Shown: piece after piece, positions 44,962 through 55,356 of the stretch
Layout: every line of letters begins with the position of its first letter
How positions within the stretch are numbered: the first letter of the stretch is position 1
NCBI RefSeq assembly: GCF_009380135.2
Contig: NZ_WHUT02000007.1
Location: 214,610-278,609 of the forward strand
DNA length: 64,000 nt
DNA from: Fertoeibacter niger
GTDB lineage: Bacteria; Pseudomonadota; Alphaproteobacteria; Rhodobacterales; Rhodobacteraceae
Reading direction: 5' to 3'
Notes under the pieces: model-generated
What the model saw: only the letters and a program-made list of their open reading frames with translations
The model's database searches: none
Told to the model about the DNA's origin: nothing
Translations under genes and position numbers: made by a program

Positions 44962-45960
44962 TCAGTTCGCTGTGGCGATATTCATCTCGGGCAGCAGATT
45001 ATTCAACACAAGATAATCGCCCAGGGCGTCGCAGCCGGGCATCGCCACTGTCAGATCGGTTACAGTCACCTTGCCCGCCACGCTGACCAGCGTTTCGCCC
45101 AGCAGATCGCGGTTGCAGGTGGCTTCTGTCACGGCGGCCTCGATCGCCACGCTTACGGGCACATCGGCGGATTTCGGAAAGGTATAGACCTCGGCCAGCA
45201 TCGGCAGATCGACAGACGCATCGCCCAGCGGTGACAGAAAACCGCCGCGGGTGGGCACACCCGCCGCCGGGCGCTGCGGGTCTGCGGCCGAGATATGGCC
45301 GGGCGTGCCATAATCGGCCCCGTTTTCAAAGGCATGAAGCTGGAACATGTCATCGGCCATCCATTGCACGGCAAACCGACGGGTATCGGCCATGTCGGGC
45401 AGGCGGGTGCGGCCTTCGGCGGTGTCGCCATCGGCGAACAGCACCGAAACCTCGGCATCCGCCTGCAACCCCGGAATGGTCAGGAACAGCCCGCCGGTTG
45501 CCGAAGTCTTGCCTGTGAAGGCCAGACCGGCATGGCGCAATACGACACGCTGATTGGCGTGGCAGGGTGCAAGCATGGTGACGCCCAGCATCGCATCGGG
45601 CTGTGCCGTCACGTCGAGTTGCACCGGGCAATCCAGCGATGTGATCGCGGGCGCTTCGGCCGTCAACGGTGGCAAGGCTGCGGGCTCTGCGGGCAGCGGA
45701 ATGGCGATGGGCAGATCGGCAGGCGCGGGCAACATGGCCTGATCGGGCAGGCGCGGGGCGGAAGGCGCCTCGACCGGGGTGGCGATCACCTCGACCGAAT
45801 CGGCGGCCAGCGGCACGATCGCGCGGGGGGTCGGATCGGCCTCGGGCGGCAGGCTTGCCAGACGCGGGCCAAAGCCGGTGCCATATTGCACGAACTGGCC
45901 ACAGGCAAAGGCGACGGCCAGCGTCAGCACCACCATGGCCGCTTTGCGTTTCAAATCCAT
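44962..45960 (-). CDS. Uncharacterised exported/membrane-anchored protein downstream of secA
   Basis: A 332-residue protein with one N-terminal membrane segment (AAMVVLTLAVAFACGQFV), a proline/alanine-rich linker (about residues 30-105) and a soluble domain rich in valine and acidic residues (for example CPVQLDVTAQPDAMLGVTML, GDYLVLNNLLPEMN). Homologues beside secA in this bacterial family are often labelled translocase on position alone; no enzyme motif is seen. GGAGGG precedes the ATG at 45960. It is 150 bp from the secA stop and 19 bp from the PstS-OmpA gene. Confidence 0.7.
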   Translation of the reverse strand: MDLKRKAAMVVLTLAVAFACGQFVQYGTGFGPRLASLPPEADPTPRAIVPLAADSVEVIATPVEAPSAPRLPDQAMLPAPADLPIAIPLPAEPAALPPLTAEAPAITSLDCPVQLDVTAQPDAMLGVTMLAPCHANQRVVLRHAGLAFTGKTSATGGLFLTIPGLQADAEVSVLFADGDTAEGRTRLPDMADTRRFAVQWMADDMFQLHAFENGADYGTPGHISAADPQRPAAGVPTRGGFLSPLGDASVDLPMLAEVYTFPKSADVPVSVAIEAAVTEATCNRDLLGETLVSVAGKVTVTDLTVAMPGCDALGDYLVLNNLLPEMNIATAN

Positions 45961-46110
45961 TTGTGCCCTCCGTCCGTTCTGTCTTTGGGAAAGGCTAGGG
46001 GGCAAAACGGGCCAACACATGGCAAAACCGGGGAATGTTTCCTGCCCCGCGCCGGCCAATGTCAGGTTTTTCGGGCAGGGGGCGGCCAGACCGCCCCCGT
46101 TTCGCCGCAA

Positions 46111-48825
46111 TCAGGCCAGTTGCCCGTGGCAATGCTTGAACTTTTCACCCGAGCCGCAGGGGCAGGGATCATTCCGGTTCGGGTTGCCCCATGTCGCGGG
46201 ATCGGTCTCGTCAAAACCGGCCAGCCGTGCAGGTGCCGGGGGCGCGGGCGGCACCAGGGCCGGTTCTGCCACGGGCGCTGCCGCCGGTTGGGCACCGCGT
46301 TGCTGCGCCAGGAATTGCTGCATCATCGCCGCCTGTTCCGCCTCGGACAGCGGGCGCACTTGCGACAGTTTCTGCGTCACATCCTGCCGCAGGGAGTTCA
46401 GCATGCTTTCAAACAGCGTGAAGCCCTCGGTCTTGTATTCCGACAGCGGGTCACGCTGCGCATAGCCGCGGAAACCCACGACGGACCGCAGATGCTCCAG
46501 CGTCAGCAGGTGCTCGCGCCATTTCGCGTCGATGGTCTGCAGCAAAAGCTGCTTTTCGATGTTGCGCATCGTCTCGGGGCCAAAGGCCGCCAGCTTTTCC
46601 GCCATCATCGTGTCGGATGCCTCGCACAGCCGCTGGCGCACCGCCTCCTGATCCACGCCTTCTTCCTTGGCCCAGTCGATGACCGGCAGGTTCAGGCCCA
46701 GCTTTTCGATGACGGCGGCATAAAGCCCCTGCATCTTCCACTGGTCGGGGTAGGATTTCGGCGGCATGTAGGTGTCGACCAGATCGTCGATCACCTGATA
46801 GCGCATGTCCTCGGCGATCTCCGACAGGTCTTCGGCCTGCATGATCTCGCGGCGCTGACTGAAGATCGCCTTGCGCTGGTCATTCATCACATCGTCGAAC
46901 TTCAGCAATTGCTTGCGGATGTCAAAGTTGCGGCCCTCGACCTTGGCCTGCGCCTTTTCCAGCGACTTGTTGACCCAGGGGTGAACGATGGCCTCGCCTT
47001 CCTTCATGCCGAGGGTGGACAGCACCTTGTCCAGCCGTTCCGACCCGAAGATGCGCATCAGGTCGTCTTCCAGCGACAGGAAGAAGCTGGAACGCCCCGG
47101 GTCGCCCTGACGGCCCGACCGGCCACGCAGCTGGTTGTCGATGCGGCGCGATTCGTGCCGCTCGGTCGCCAGCACGAACAGGCCGCCCGCCGCGATGACC
47201 TTGGCCTTTTCCTCGGCGTGTTCCGCCTCGATCCGGTTGCGCAGCTCATCCGGGTTCAGGTGCGGATCGGCGGCGATGGCCTGCATCACCTTCATTTCCA
47301 CATTGCCGCCCAGCTGGATGTCGGTGCCCCGGCCCGCCATGTTCGTGGCGATGGTCACGGCGCCGAACTTGCCCGCATCGGCGACAATCTGCGCCTCCTG
47401 CTCATGCTGGCGGGCATTCAGCACGTTGTGCGTGATGCCTTCGGAGGTCAGCAGTTGCGACAGGAATTCGGATTTTTCGATGCTGGTGGTGCCGACAAGG
47501 ATCGGCTGACCCTTGGCATGTGCCTCTTTGATGCTGGCGACCACACCCTCATGCTTTTCGCGCGCGGTGCGGTAAACGGCGTCATGTTCATCTTTGCGCT
47601 GAATCGGGCGGTTGGTGGGCACTTCCACCACACCAAGGCCGTAGATCTCCATGAATTCCTCGGCCTCGGTCGTGGCCGTGCCGGTCATGCCTGCCAGTTT
47701 GTCGTAAAGGCGGAAGTAGTTCTGGAAGGTCACGGATGCCAGCGTGACGTTTTCCGGCTGGATCGCCACGCCTTCCTTGGCCTCGATCGCCTGATGCAGC
47801 CCGTCCGACAGCCGCCGCCCGCGCATCATTCGTCCGGTGAATTCGTCGATCAGCATCACCTCGCCGTCGCGCACGATGTATTGCTGATCTTTCTGGAACA
47901 GCTTGTGCGCCCGCAACCCTTGCGTGACGTGATGCACAAGGGTGGTGCTTTCGGGGTCATAGAGCGACTGGCCATCCGGCAGCAGCCCCGCCGCCAGCAG
48001 CCGTTGTTCGATGAATTCGTTGCCATCCTCGGTAAAGGTGACGTTGCGGGTTTTCTCGTCCAGCTTGAAGTGATCCGCCGTCAGTTCGGGGATCAGCGCA
48101 TCTACCTTGATATACAGATCGCTGCGGTCCTGCGACGGGCCGGAAATGATCAGGGGCGTGCGCGCCTCGTCGATCAGGATGCTGTCCACCTCATCGACGA
48201 TGGCAAAGAAGTGGCCGCGCTGGCTCATCTCCTCGATGCTGCCCTTCATGTTGTCGCGCAGATAGTCGAACCCCAGCTCGTTGTTGGTGGCATGGGTGAT
48301 GTCGGCGCGATAGGCAGCCTTTTTCTCGGCATCCGGCTGATAGGGATAGACCACACCCACCGTCAGGCCCAGGGCGGCGTAAACCTTGCCCATCCATTCC
48401 GCGTCACGCTTGGCCAGATAGTCGTTGACGGTGACGATATGCACGCCCTTGCCCGCCAGCGCGTTCAGATAGGCGGGCAGGGTGGCCGTCAGCGTCTTGC
48501 CTTCGCCGGTCTTCATCTCGGCGATATTGCCCTGATGCAGGAAAATCCCGCCCTTCAGCTGCACATCAAAGGCCCGCAGCCCCAGCGCGCGCCGGGCCGC
48601 CTCGCGACAATTGGCAAAAGCCTCGGGCAGCAGCGCATCCAGGCTTTCGCCCCCTTGGGCGCGGGCCTGAAGTGCCGCCGTCTTGGCCTTGATCCCCTCG
48701 TCGGTCAGCTTTTCAAACTCCGGCTCCAGCGCGTTGATCTGTGCGATCAGCGGGCGAACCGATTTTACCTTGCGGTCGTTCGGCGTGCCGAAGACTTTCC
48801 GTGCAAGCGTTCCGAGACCCAGCAT
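46111..48825 (-). CDS. secA: Preprotein translocase ATPase SecA
   Basis: A 904-residue motor that drives secretory proteins through SecYEG. Nucleotide-binding motifs MKTGEGKT and [12 protein letters not shown], the helicase domain RGTDIQLGG and SGRQGDPG, and the C-terminal zinc-binding tail [14 protein letters not shown] are intact. Start at [13 protein letters not shown] is preceded by GGAG; the longer open frame upstream is not coding. Divergent from the parvulin gene by 203 bp. Confidence 0.98.
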   Translation of the reverse strand: MLGLGTLARKVFGTPNDRKVKSVRPLIAQINALEPEFEKLTDEGIKAKTAALQARAQGGESLDALLPEAFANCREAARRALGLRAFDVQLKGGIFLHQGNIAEMKTGEGKTLTATLPAYLNALAGKGVHIVTVNDYLAKRDAEWMGKVYAALGLTVGVVYPYQPDAEKKAAYRADITHATNNELGFDYLRDNMKGSIEEMSQRGHFFAIVDEVDSILIDEARTPLIISGPSQDRSDLYIKVDALIPELTADHFKLDEKTRNVTFTEDGNEFIEQRLLAAGLLPDGQSLYDPESTTLVHHVTQGLRAHKLFQKDQQYIVRDGEVMLIDEFTGRMMRGRRLSDGLHQAIEAKEGVAIQPENVTLASVTFQNYFRLYDKLAGMTGTATTEAEEFMEIYGLGVVEVPTNRPIQRKDEHDAVYRTAREKHEGVVASIKEAHAKGQPILVGTTSIEKSEFLSQLLTSEGITHNVLNARQHEQEAQIVADAGKFGAVTIATNMAGRGTDIQLGGNVEMKVMQAIAADPHLNPDELRNRIEAEHAEEKAKVIAAGGLFVLATERHESRRIDNQLRGRSGRQGDPGRSSFFLSLEDDLMRIFGSERLDKVLSTLGMKEGEAIVHPWVNKSLEKAQAKVEGRNFDIRKQLLKFDDVMNDQRKAIFSQRREIMQAEDLSEIAEDMRYQVIDDLVDTYMPPKSYPDQWKMQGLYAAVIEKLGLNLPVIDWAKEEGVDQEAVRQRLCEASDTMMAEKLAAFGPETMRNIEKQLLLQTIDAKWREHLLTLEHLRSVVGFRGYAQRDPLSEYKTEGFTLFESMLNSLRQDVTQKLSQVRPLSEAEQAAMMQQFLAQQRGAQPAAAPVAEPALVPPAPPAPARLAGFDETDPATWGNPNRNDPCPCGSGEKFKHCHGQLA

Positions 48826-49028
48826 GTTTTCTCCGTGGCGCGTTCCTGACAGGCCAAGTCTTTCTTGACATGATCGTGTGAGGCTGTGGCCTTGCCCGCC
48901 TGCACCGGCTTGCCTAGAAGGGCCGGGCAAACCCGGACACCCTGCCTCACGCGACCAATGCGATGTAAGGGGCTGGCCGGGGCAAGTCAACGTCGCGCAA
49001 CAGCGCGGCCCGTTCAGGAGAAGGTGAG

Positions 49029-49886
49029 ATGGCGATATTCGCAAGGCTGATGCAGGGTGTGGCGCTGGGTGCCGTCTGCGCATTGGGGCTGGCCGCACCG
49101 CTGGCCGCACAGGACGCGACCGCCGATACCGTGGTGGCATCCGTCAACGGCACCGACATCACCCTGGGCCACATGATCGTGCTGCGCGCCAGCCTTCCGG
49201 AACAGTATCAGCAACTGCCCGACGACGCGCTTTTCAACGGCATTCTGGAACAGTTGATCCAGCAGACCGCGCTGGAACAATCGGTCGCGGATGCGATCAC
49301 CAAGCGCGACACGCTGGCGCTGGAAAATGACCGGCGCGGTTATCTGTCGGGCGTGGCGCTGCAAGACGTTGTGTCGGCTGCGATCACCGACGAGGCGCTG
49401 CAAGCGGCCTATGATGCCCGTTTCAAGGATGCGGCACCGCAGACCGAATACAATGCCTCGCATATCCTCGTGGCCGAAGAGGCCCGCGCGATCGAACTGA
49501 AGGCCGAAATTGACGGCGGCGCCGATTTCGCCGAACTCGCCATCGCCAATTCCACCGATGGCGCTGCGGCGGGCGGCGGCTCGCTGGGCTGGTTCGGCCT
49601 TGGCATGATGGTGAAACCCTTCGAGGATGCCGTCGTGGCGATGCAGCCCGGAGAGGTGGTGGGGCCGCTACAGACGCAATTCGGCTGGCATCTGGTCAAG
49701 CTGAACGAAACCCGCATCGCCGAAGCCCCGCCGCTGGATGCATTGCGCGAGGAATTGGCCGCCGAGATCGAACAGGCCACCGTCGAGGCGCATGTAAAGG
49801 GCCTCACCGACGCCGCCACCATCACGCGCCCCGGGATCGGGATTGACCCGGCGCTGCTTCGTGATCAAACACTGCTGGACAAATAA
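49029..49886 (+). CDS. Periplasmic peptidyl-prolyl isomerase (parvulin type)
   Basis: A 285-residue exported chaperone/isomerase. Signal to LAAQ, SurA/PrsA-like N-terminal helices ([29 protein letters not shown]), then the parvulin domain with [50 protein letters not shown] and GWHLVKLNE. It probably helps fold outer-membrane or periplasmic proteins. AAGGTGAG precedes the ATG. Divergent from secA, an arrangement that puts export motor and folding factor together. Confidence 0.9.
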   Translation: MAIFARLMQGVALGAVCALGLAAPLAAQDATADTVVASVNGTDITLGHMIVLRASLPEQYQQLPDDALFNGILEQLIQQTALEQSVADAITKRDTLALENDRRGYLSGVALQDVVSAAITDEALQAAYDARFKDAAPQTEYNASHILVAEEARAIELKAEIDGGADFAELAIANSTDGAAAGGGSLGWFGLGMMVKPFEDAVVAMQPGEVVGPLQTQFGWHLVKLNETRIAEAPPLDALREELAAEIEQATVEAHVKGLTDAATITRPGIGIDPALLRDQTLLDK

Positions 49887-49904
49887 TCGCGTCCGGAGGG
49901 CGAC

Positions 49905-51260
49905 ATGGCCAAGACCGACTGGAAAGCCGAAGCGAAGACGCTGAAGAAAAAGCTGTCAAAGCTCAAAGACCGGCTGGAGGATGGCGCAGAAGCCGTCGTT
50001 GCCGCCGTGACCAAGGCGGCCAAGCCTGTGTCGCCCCTTGCCCCGGCTGGCGGATTTCCTGACCTGCCAGTCATTGCCGGGGTTGAATTTTCCGCCGTAG
50101 AGGCCGGTGTGCGCTATCAGCACCGCAAGGATGTGATGCTGATCCGTCTGGCGGCAGGCACGGCGATGGCCGGGGTATTCACCCGGTCCTCCACCCGCGC
50201 GGCCTGCGTGCTGGATTGTCAGGCGAAACTGGCGCTGAAAGTGCCGGAAGGCGCCGGTGCCGCGATCATCGTGAATTCGGGCAATTCCAATGCCTTTACG
50301 GGTGCTGCGGGCATCGCCTCGGTCGCGGCGGTGACGGGCGAGGTTGCGTCGGTTCTGAACTTGCCGGCAAGCCGCGTCTTCTCCTCCTCCACCGGGGTGA
50401 TCGGCGAGCCGCTGCCGCATGACCGCATCACCGCCAAGATCGGCGAACTGGCCGAATCCCTGCACGAAGACGCCATCGCCATGGCGGCGCAGGCAATGAT
50501 GACCACCGACACATTCCCGAAGGGGGCCTCGGCCACCATCGCGGGCGATGGCGGCCCGATCCATATCGCGGGCATCGCCAAGGGGTCGGGCATGATCGCG
50601 CCGGATATGGCGACGATGCTGGTCTATATCTTCACCGATGCGAAAATCAGCCCCGTGCTGTTGCAAAAAATGCTGTCGCGCCAAGTAGATGACACGTTCA
50701 ACGCCATCACGGTGGACAGTGACACATCTACCTCCGACGCGCTGCTGCTTTGTGCCACCGGCAAAACCGCGGCGGCCGAGATCAACGGCCGTTCCAAAGT
50801 GGCCAAGACGTTTGAGTCGGCCCTGCGCGGCGTGATGCTGGATCTGGCGCAGCAGGTGGTGCGCGATGGTGAAGGGGCCACCAAATTCGTCGAGGTGCGG
50901 GTAACGGGGGCCGTCAGCCCCGAGGATGCACACCGCGTCGCCATGTCCATCGCCAATTCGCCGCTGGTGAAAACCGCCATCGCGGGCGAAGATCCGAACT
51001 GGGGGCGTATCGTGGCGGCGGTGGGCAAGTCCGGCGCGCAGGCCGACCGCGATCTGCTGTCGATCCGTTTCGGCGATATTCTGGTGGCCGAAAAAGGCTG
51101 GCGGAATCCCGACTATGCCGAAGACGATGGCGCGGCCTATATGAAACAGCCGGAACTGGTGATCGGTGTCGATCTGGGTTTGGGCACCGGTGCAAAAACG
51201 GTGTGGACCTGCGACCTGACGCACCGCTACATCGACATCAACGCCGATTATCGGTCCTGA
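49905..51260 (+). CDS. argJ: Bifunctional glutamate N-acetyltransferase/ornithine acetyltransferase
   Basis: Makes N-acetylglutamate and recycles the acetyl group from N-acetylornithine in arginine synthesis. A 451-residue precursor that is expected to self-cleave at the Ala-Thr bond in GMIAPDMATMLVYIFTDAKI; TSTSDALLLC and EDPNWGRIVAAVGKSG are family motifs. The first ~40 residues (KAEAKTLKKKLSKLKDRL) form a basic helix not present in many family members. GGAGGG precedes the ATG, and no better internal start is visible. Confidence 0.94.
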   Translation: MAKTDWKAEAKTLKKKLSKLKDRLEDGAEAVVAAVTKAAKPVSPLAPAGGFPDLPVIAGVEFSAVEAGVRYQHRKDVMLIRLAAGTAMAGVFTRSSTRAACVLDCQAKLALKVPEGAGAAIIVNSGNSNAFTGAAGIASVAAVTGEVASVLNLPASRVFSSSTGVIGEPLPHDRITAKIGELAESLHEDAIAMAAQAMMTTDTFPKGASATIAGDGGPIHIAGIAKGSGMIAPDMATMLVYIFTDAKISPVLLQKMLSRQVDDTFNAITVDSDTSTSDALLLCATGKTAAAEINGRSKVAKTFESALRGVMLDLAQQVVRDGEGATKFVEVRVTGAVSPEDAHRVAMSIANSPLVKTAIAGEDPNWGRIVAAVGKSGAQADRDLLSIRFGDILVAEKGWRNPDYAEDDGAAYMKQPELVIGVDLGLGTGAKTVWTCDLTHRYIDINADYRS

Positions 51261-51300
51261 CCCTGCGCTGTCTTTCCAGACTTAAATATCCTGCGGGGGT

Positions 51301-51321
51301 CCGGGGGTGCAAAACCCCCGG
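51301..51321 (+). promoter_or_regulatory. Hairpin between argJ and mutT with AATATCC leader
   Basis: CCGGGGGT (51301-51308) pairs with ACCCCCGG (51314-51321) around GCAAA. It follows TTAAATATCCTGCGG (51283-51297), a type of intergenic element common in Rhodobacteraceae; a shorter AATATCCCCGCC is at 36151. It could protect or end the argJ transcript. Confidence 0.55.
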
Positions 51322-51348
51322 CCTTGGCAGAGAGTGCCGGAGCCTGGC

Positions 51349-51747
51349 ATGAAAACCCTCCTCGTCGCGGCCGTTGCCCTGATCGACGCTGACGGCCGCG
51401 TGCTGCTGGCACAGCGCCCGCCCGGCAAGTCGCTGGCCGGGCTGTGGGAGTTCCCGGGTGGCAAGGTGGAGCCCGGCGAGACTCCCGAGGCCGCGCTGAT
51501 TCGCGAGTTGAAGGAAGAGCTGGGAATTGACACCCATGCCAGTTGTCTGGCCCCGCTCACTTTCGCCAGCCACAGTTACCCGGATTTCCACCTGCTGATG
51601 CCGCTTTACGCCTGCCGCCGCTGGCAGGGAATCGCTGCGGGGCAAGAGGGGCAAGCGCTGGCCTGGGTGCGTGCCCAGAATTTGCGCGACTATCCGATGC
51701 CGCCTGCTGATTTGCCGCTCATCCCCATTCTGCGTGACTGGCTGTAA
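51349..51747 (+). CDS. mutT: 8-oxo-dGTP diphosphatase (MutT, Nudix)
   Basis: A 132-residue Nudix hydrolase that removes oxidised GTP/dGTP. The full Nudix box GGKVEPGETPEAALIRELKEELGI (metal-binding REL and EE) is present, and ASHSYPDFHLLMPLYAC is as in MutT. An in-frame ATG 14 codons earlier exists, but 51349 gives the family start, after CGGAGCC. It stands between the argJ hairpin and an AT-rich gap. Confidence 0.93.
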   Translation: MKTLLVAAVALIDADGRVLLAQRPPGKSLAGLWEFPGGKVEPGETPEAALIRELKEELGIDTHASCLAPLTFASHSYPDFHLLMPLYACRRWQGIAAGQEGQALAWVRAQNLRDYPMPPADLPLIPILRDWL

Positions 51748-51870
51748 CGTCACAACCTTGCGATTTTTCGCATTTCGCACAGCAATTGCGCATATCCGGC
51801 AAAATTGTGGTGGTTTTTGGAAATTTTGTAACTATCCTGAAATTGTAACGAATTTGCTTTGGGGGAAGCC

Positions 51871-52011
51871 ATGTTGCGAACGATCACACTGGGTAGCTGC
51901 GTGTCGGTTCAGGGTATTGTCATTGCCCAACTTGCGGACGGAAAAATTGTCGTGCGGGTCGATGAAAAGAATTTCGTCGGTTATCCCGTCGGTGCCGCCC
52001 GCGTATCGTGA
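51871..52011 (+). CDS. Conserved-looking 46-residue small protein
   Basis: A 46-residue frame with start after GGGGGAA and a terminator directly after its stop. The sequence (MLRTITLGSCVSVQGIVIAQ then LADGKIVVRVDEKNFVGYPVG) has a beta-strand pattern with a single Cys and resembles small conserved proteins of unknown function seen in Rhodobacteraceae. Signals at both ends and an AT-rich upstream region favour a real gene. Function unknown; no membrane or signal segment. Confidence 0.7.
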   Translation: MLRTITLGSCVSVQGIVIAQLADGKIVVRVDEKNFVGYPVGAARVS

Positions 52012-52024
52012 TATCTGGGAGGAT

Positions 52025-52063
52025 AACGGAAAAGGCCGGGCAATTTGCCCGGCCTTTTCCGTT
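52025..52063. terminator. Long perfect bidirectional terminator
   Basis: Arms 52025-52043 and 52045-52063 are perfectly complementary over 19 bp (functional loop about CAATTTG), with A4 and T4 tracts inside. It ends the 46-residue gene and the convergent infB operon. Confidence 0.92.
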
Positions 52064-52108
52064 TGTGCCGCGCCCGGTCAGGGATGTTCCTGACAGGGCG
52101 CGCGCGTA

Positions 52109-54676
52109 TCAGGCCAGCTTGCGCTGAACCTCTTCGCGTTCAAAGATCTCGATCACGTCACCGGCGCGCAGATCGTCATAGCGTTCAAACGCCATGCCGC
52201 ATTCCTGGCCGGAGATCACGTCTTTCACTTCGTCCTTGAAGCGTTTCAGCGTTTTCAGCGTGCCCTCGTGGATCACGACGTTGTCGCGCAGCAGGCGCAC
52301 GCCCGCCGAACGGCGTGCAATGCCCTCGGTCACAAGGCAACCCGCAACATTGCCGATGCCCGACACCTTGAAGACTTCCTTGATCGTGGCGTAACCGATG
52401 AAGGTTTCGCGCACTTCCGCTTTCAAGAGGCCCGAGGCCGCCGCCTTGATGTCATCCACCAGATCGTAAATCACCGAATAGTAACGGATTTCCACGCTTT
52501 TCTGGTTGGCCGACTGGCGGGCCGAGGCATTGGCCCGCACGTTGAAGCCGATGATCGGCGCGTTCGACGCCTCGGCCAGACCCACATCGGAATCGGTGAT
52601 CGCACCGACGCCGTAATGCAGAACCCGCACGCGCACCTCGTCATTGCCGATCTTTTCCATCGCCTGAACAATGGCTTCGGCAGAACCCTGCACGTCGGCC
52701 TTCACAAGAATCGGCAGCTCGGCCACGTCCTTGTCGGCTTTGGCCTTCGCCATCAGCTGCTCCAGCGTGGTCGCGGCACCGGCGGCGGCGCGTTTGTCCT
52801 TGGCGGCTTTCTCGCGGTAGGTCGCAATCTCGCGCGCCTGCGCCTCGGTTTCCACCACGTTCAGCACGTCGCCAGCGCCCGGTGTGCCGTTCAGACCCAG
52901 CACCTCGACCGGTACCGATGGCCCGGCTTCGTCGATCCGCTCGCCCTTGTCGTTGATCAGGGCGCGCACCTTGCCCCACTGCTCGCCGACGACAAAGATG
53001 TCGCCTTTGCGCAGGGTGCCGTGCTGCACCAGAACCGTCGCCACCGGGCCACGGCCCACGTCCAGCTTGGCCTCGATCACCGCGCCCTGTGCCGCCCGTT
53101 TCGGGTTGGCGCGCAGGTCAAGGATCTCGGCCTGAAGCGCGATGCTTTCCAGCAGCGTATCCAGACCCTTGCCGGTTTTCGCCGATACTTCCACATCCAG
53201 CACGTCGCCCGACATGGCCTCGACCACAACGTTGTGTTGCAGCAGGTCAGTGCGCACCTTTTGCGCATTGGCCTCATATTTGTCGATCTTGTTGATCGCC
53301 ACGATCATCGGCACGTTGGCCGCCTTCGCGTGGTTGATCGCCTCGATCGTCTGCGGCATCACGGCGTCATCCGCCGCCACCACCAGAATGACGATGTCGG
53401 TCACGTTCGCGCCGCGCTGGCGCATCGAGGTGAACGCCGCGTGGCCGGGCGTGTCGAGGAACGTCAGCACCGCGCCGCTGTCGGTCGTCACCTGATAGGC
53501 GCCGATGTGCTGGGTGATGCCGCCCGCTTCGCCAGAGACAACCGACGTCTTGCGGATCGCATCCAGAAGCGAGGTCTTGCCGTGGTCGACATGGCCCATG
53601 ATCGTCACAATCGGCGGGCGGGGCAGCAGGTTGTCGCTGCTGTCCTGCACAGTGTCGATCACCTGTTCCACATCGCTGTAGGACACGCGCACGGTACGGT
53701 GGCCGAATTCCTCGATCACCAGTTCCGCGGTATCGGCATCAATCGACTGGTTCATCGTGACCATCATGCCCATTTTCATGAGCGATTTCACCACATCGGC
53801 CGCGCGTTCCGCCATGCGGTTCGCCAGTTCCTGAACGACGATCGTTTCCGGCAGCTGCACGTCGCGCACCTGCTTTTCGGGCTTGTTGAAGCCCATGGCC
53901 TTTTGACGGGCCTTTTCCTGTTTCCGCTTCATCGCGGCCAGGCTGCGGGTGCGCCCGCCCTCGCCCGACAGGGCGTCGTTCAGGGTCAGCTTGCCGGAAC
54001 GGCGCGCGTCATCGGCCTTGGCCTTGGCGTTGCGGTCGCGGTCATCGCCGCGCGGTTCGCGGTCACGCTCGGTCTTGCGCGGGGCAAGGCCGGGCTTGGC
54101 ACCGGCGGGGGCGTTGGTCTGGTTGCGGGCCGTGGTGTCTTCTGCCGGGGCGGCGGGTGCCGCCGAACGGGCATCGGTCCGCGCCGGGGCAGGGGCCGGG
54201 GCTCGCTTGGCCTCTTCCGCGCGCTTGGCGGCGGCTTCGGCCTCGGCCTTGGCGCGCGCCTCTTCCTCGGCTTTCAGCCGGGCGGCTTCGACACGCTCAC
54301 GCTCCTCACGCTCTTTCGCCTCGATGTCATCGCGGCGACGTTGCCGGTCTTCCTCGCGGATGCGGTCATCTTCGGCGCGCTTGGCGGCATCTTCGGCTTC
54401 ACGGGCCTTGGCATTGCGCAGCGCGGTCAGGCGACGCTCCATCTCCGCATCGGAAATGCCTGCGGGACGCTTGGAAGGGTCGCCCAGATGCGATGTCGAG
54501 CCGGATGCGCCGGCAGCGCCGGGTGCCCCCGGTTTTGTGGGCACGACCACACGTTTGCGCTTGGTTTCCACCAGCACAGATTTCGTTCGGCCATGGCTGA
54601 AACTTTGTTTTACCTGGCCGGGCCGAGACGACCCGCCACCAAGGCCAAGAGGTTTCTTACCGTCTGTATCGCTCAT
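52109..54676 (-). CDS. infB: Translation initiation factor IF-2
   Basis: An 855-residue IF-2, the GTPase that brings initiator tRNA to the 30S subunit. A long charged N-terminal region (residues about 60-240, Ala/Arg/Glu-rich and probably coiled coil) precedes the GTPase with [23 protein letters not shown] and NKID, and the C-terminal domains. It overlaps ylxR by 4 bp, and belongs to the rimP-nusA-ylxR-infB operon. Confidence 0.97.
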   Translation of the reverse strand: MSDTDGKKPLGLGGGSSRPGQVKQSFSHGRTKSVLVETKRKRVVVPTKPGAPGAAGASGSTSHLGDPSKRPAGISDAEMERRLTALRNAKAREAEDAAKRAEDDRIREEDRQRRRDDIEAKEREERERVEAARLKAEEEARAKAEAEAAAKRAEEAKRAPAPAPARTDARSAAPAAPAEDTTARNQTNAPAGAKPGLAPRKTERDREPRGDDRDRNAKAKADDARRSGKLTLNDALSGEGGRTRSLAAMKRKQEKARQKAMGFNKPEKQVRDVQLPETIVVQELANRMAERAADVVKSLMKMGMMVTMNQSIDADTAELVIEEFGHRTVRVSYSDVEQVIDTVQDSSDNLLPRPPIVTIMGHVDHGKTSLLDAIRKTSVVSGEAGGITQHIGAYQVTTDSGAVLTFLDTPGHAAFTSMRQRGANVTDIVILVVAADDAVMPQTIEAINHAKAANVPMIVAINKIDKYEANAQKVRTDLLQHNVVVEAMSGDVLDVEVSAKTGKGLDTLLESIALQAEILDLRANPKRAAQGAVIEAKLDVGRGPVATVLVQHGTLRKGDIFVVGEQWGKVRALINDKGERIDEAGPSVPVEVLGLNGTPGAGDVLNVVETEAQAREIATYREKAAKDKRAAAGAATTLEQLMAKAKADKDVAELPILVKADVQGSAEAIVQAMEKIGNDEVRVRVLHYGVGAITDSDVGLAEASNAPIIGFNVRANASARQSANQKSVEIRYYSVIYDLVDDIKAAASGLLKAEVRETFIGYATIKEVFKVSGIGNVAGCLVTEGIARRSAGVRLLRDNVVIHEGTLKTLKRFKDEVKDVISGQECGMAFERYDDLRAGDVIEIFEREEVQRKLA

Positions 54677-55335
54677 GCGTCTTTCGTATCCCTTCCGACG
54701 GTCTCGCCGTCGATCTGCCCGCCATCAGCAGCCTTGCCGCCGATATTCTCTCGTAGTCCGGCGAGCCGTGCCGCTTCCTCTACAACACGCGTCGTGAGTC
54801 CGCCAGCCGCAAGCGCGCCGTGTATCGCATGTTCACGCCCGAAGGACAAACCCAATTCCTGAGCCGTCAGACAGCCGATGAACGCATCTTTTCCGTCCGG
54901 CGGATGCAGCTTTGACTTGCCACGCTCCGATCCGTCGCTGGCCTGGATCAGCACGCGCGCCTGCCCCTTCACCAGCCAGTCCTTCACCTTCTCATAGCCC
55001 ATCACCGCGTCGCCCGCCTTGCGCGCCAGCGAGATCAGGTCGATCACCCGCCGCAGCACCTGCGCCTCGACCAGATCGGCCAGACCAGGCGGCACTGTCA
55101 CCGGCTGGCGTGCGGCACGGGCGAACAGGCCCTTGCCGGCCGCTTTTTCCAGCGCGGCGCGGCTGGCCGTCACGTAGAACCCGCGCCCCGGCAGGCGTGC
55201 CAGCACGTCCGGCACCACCTGCGCGTCAGGCCCCAGCGCGAAACGGATCAGGCCCGGCTTGGGCTGGCGCTCGCCGGTGACGATGCACCGGCGTTCGGGG
55301 TCGTCGCGGTCGTCAATGCGGCCTCCGCGCGTCAT
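54673..55335 (-). CDS. ylxR: RNA-binding protein YlxR/DUF448 with L7Ae-like domain
   Basis: A 220-residue protein. Residues 1-80 are the YlxR (DUF448) domain with [18 protein letters not shown] and [18 protein letters not shown]; residues about 95-200 resemble an L7Ae-type RNA-binding fold ([17 protein letters not shown]). It lies between nusA and infB as in most bacteria and probably binds RNA or ribosomal components; exact role unsettled. Confidence 0.9.
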   Translation of the reverse strand: MTRGGRIDDRDDPERRCIVTGERQPKPGLIRFALGPDAQVVPDVLARLPGRGFYVTASRAALEKAAGKGLFARAARQPVTVPPGLADLVEAQVLRRVIDLISLARKAGDAVMGYEKVKDWLVKGQARVLIQASDGSERGKSKLHPPDGKDAFIGCLTAQELGLSFGREHAIHGALAAGGLTTRVVEEAARLAGLRENIGGKAADGGQIDGETVGRDTKDA

Positions 55336-55356
55336 TCGGGGCGTTCCGAGGCCCGA

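Noticed and set aside
45295..48849. Very long open frame on the plus strand opposite secA
   Set aside because: It is antisense to a strongly conserved gene; high GC and codon bias leave such frames open. No domain pattern or ribosome site.
48865..48870. TTGACA box in the secA-parvulin divergent region
   Set aside because: No -10-like sequence at the expected distance on the plus strand.
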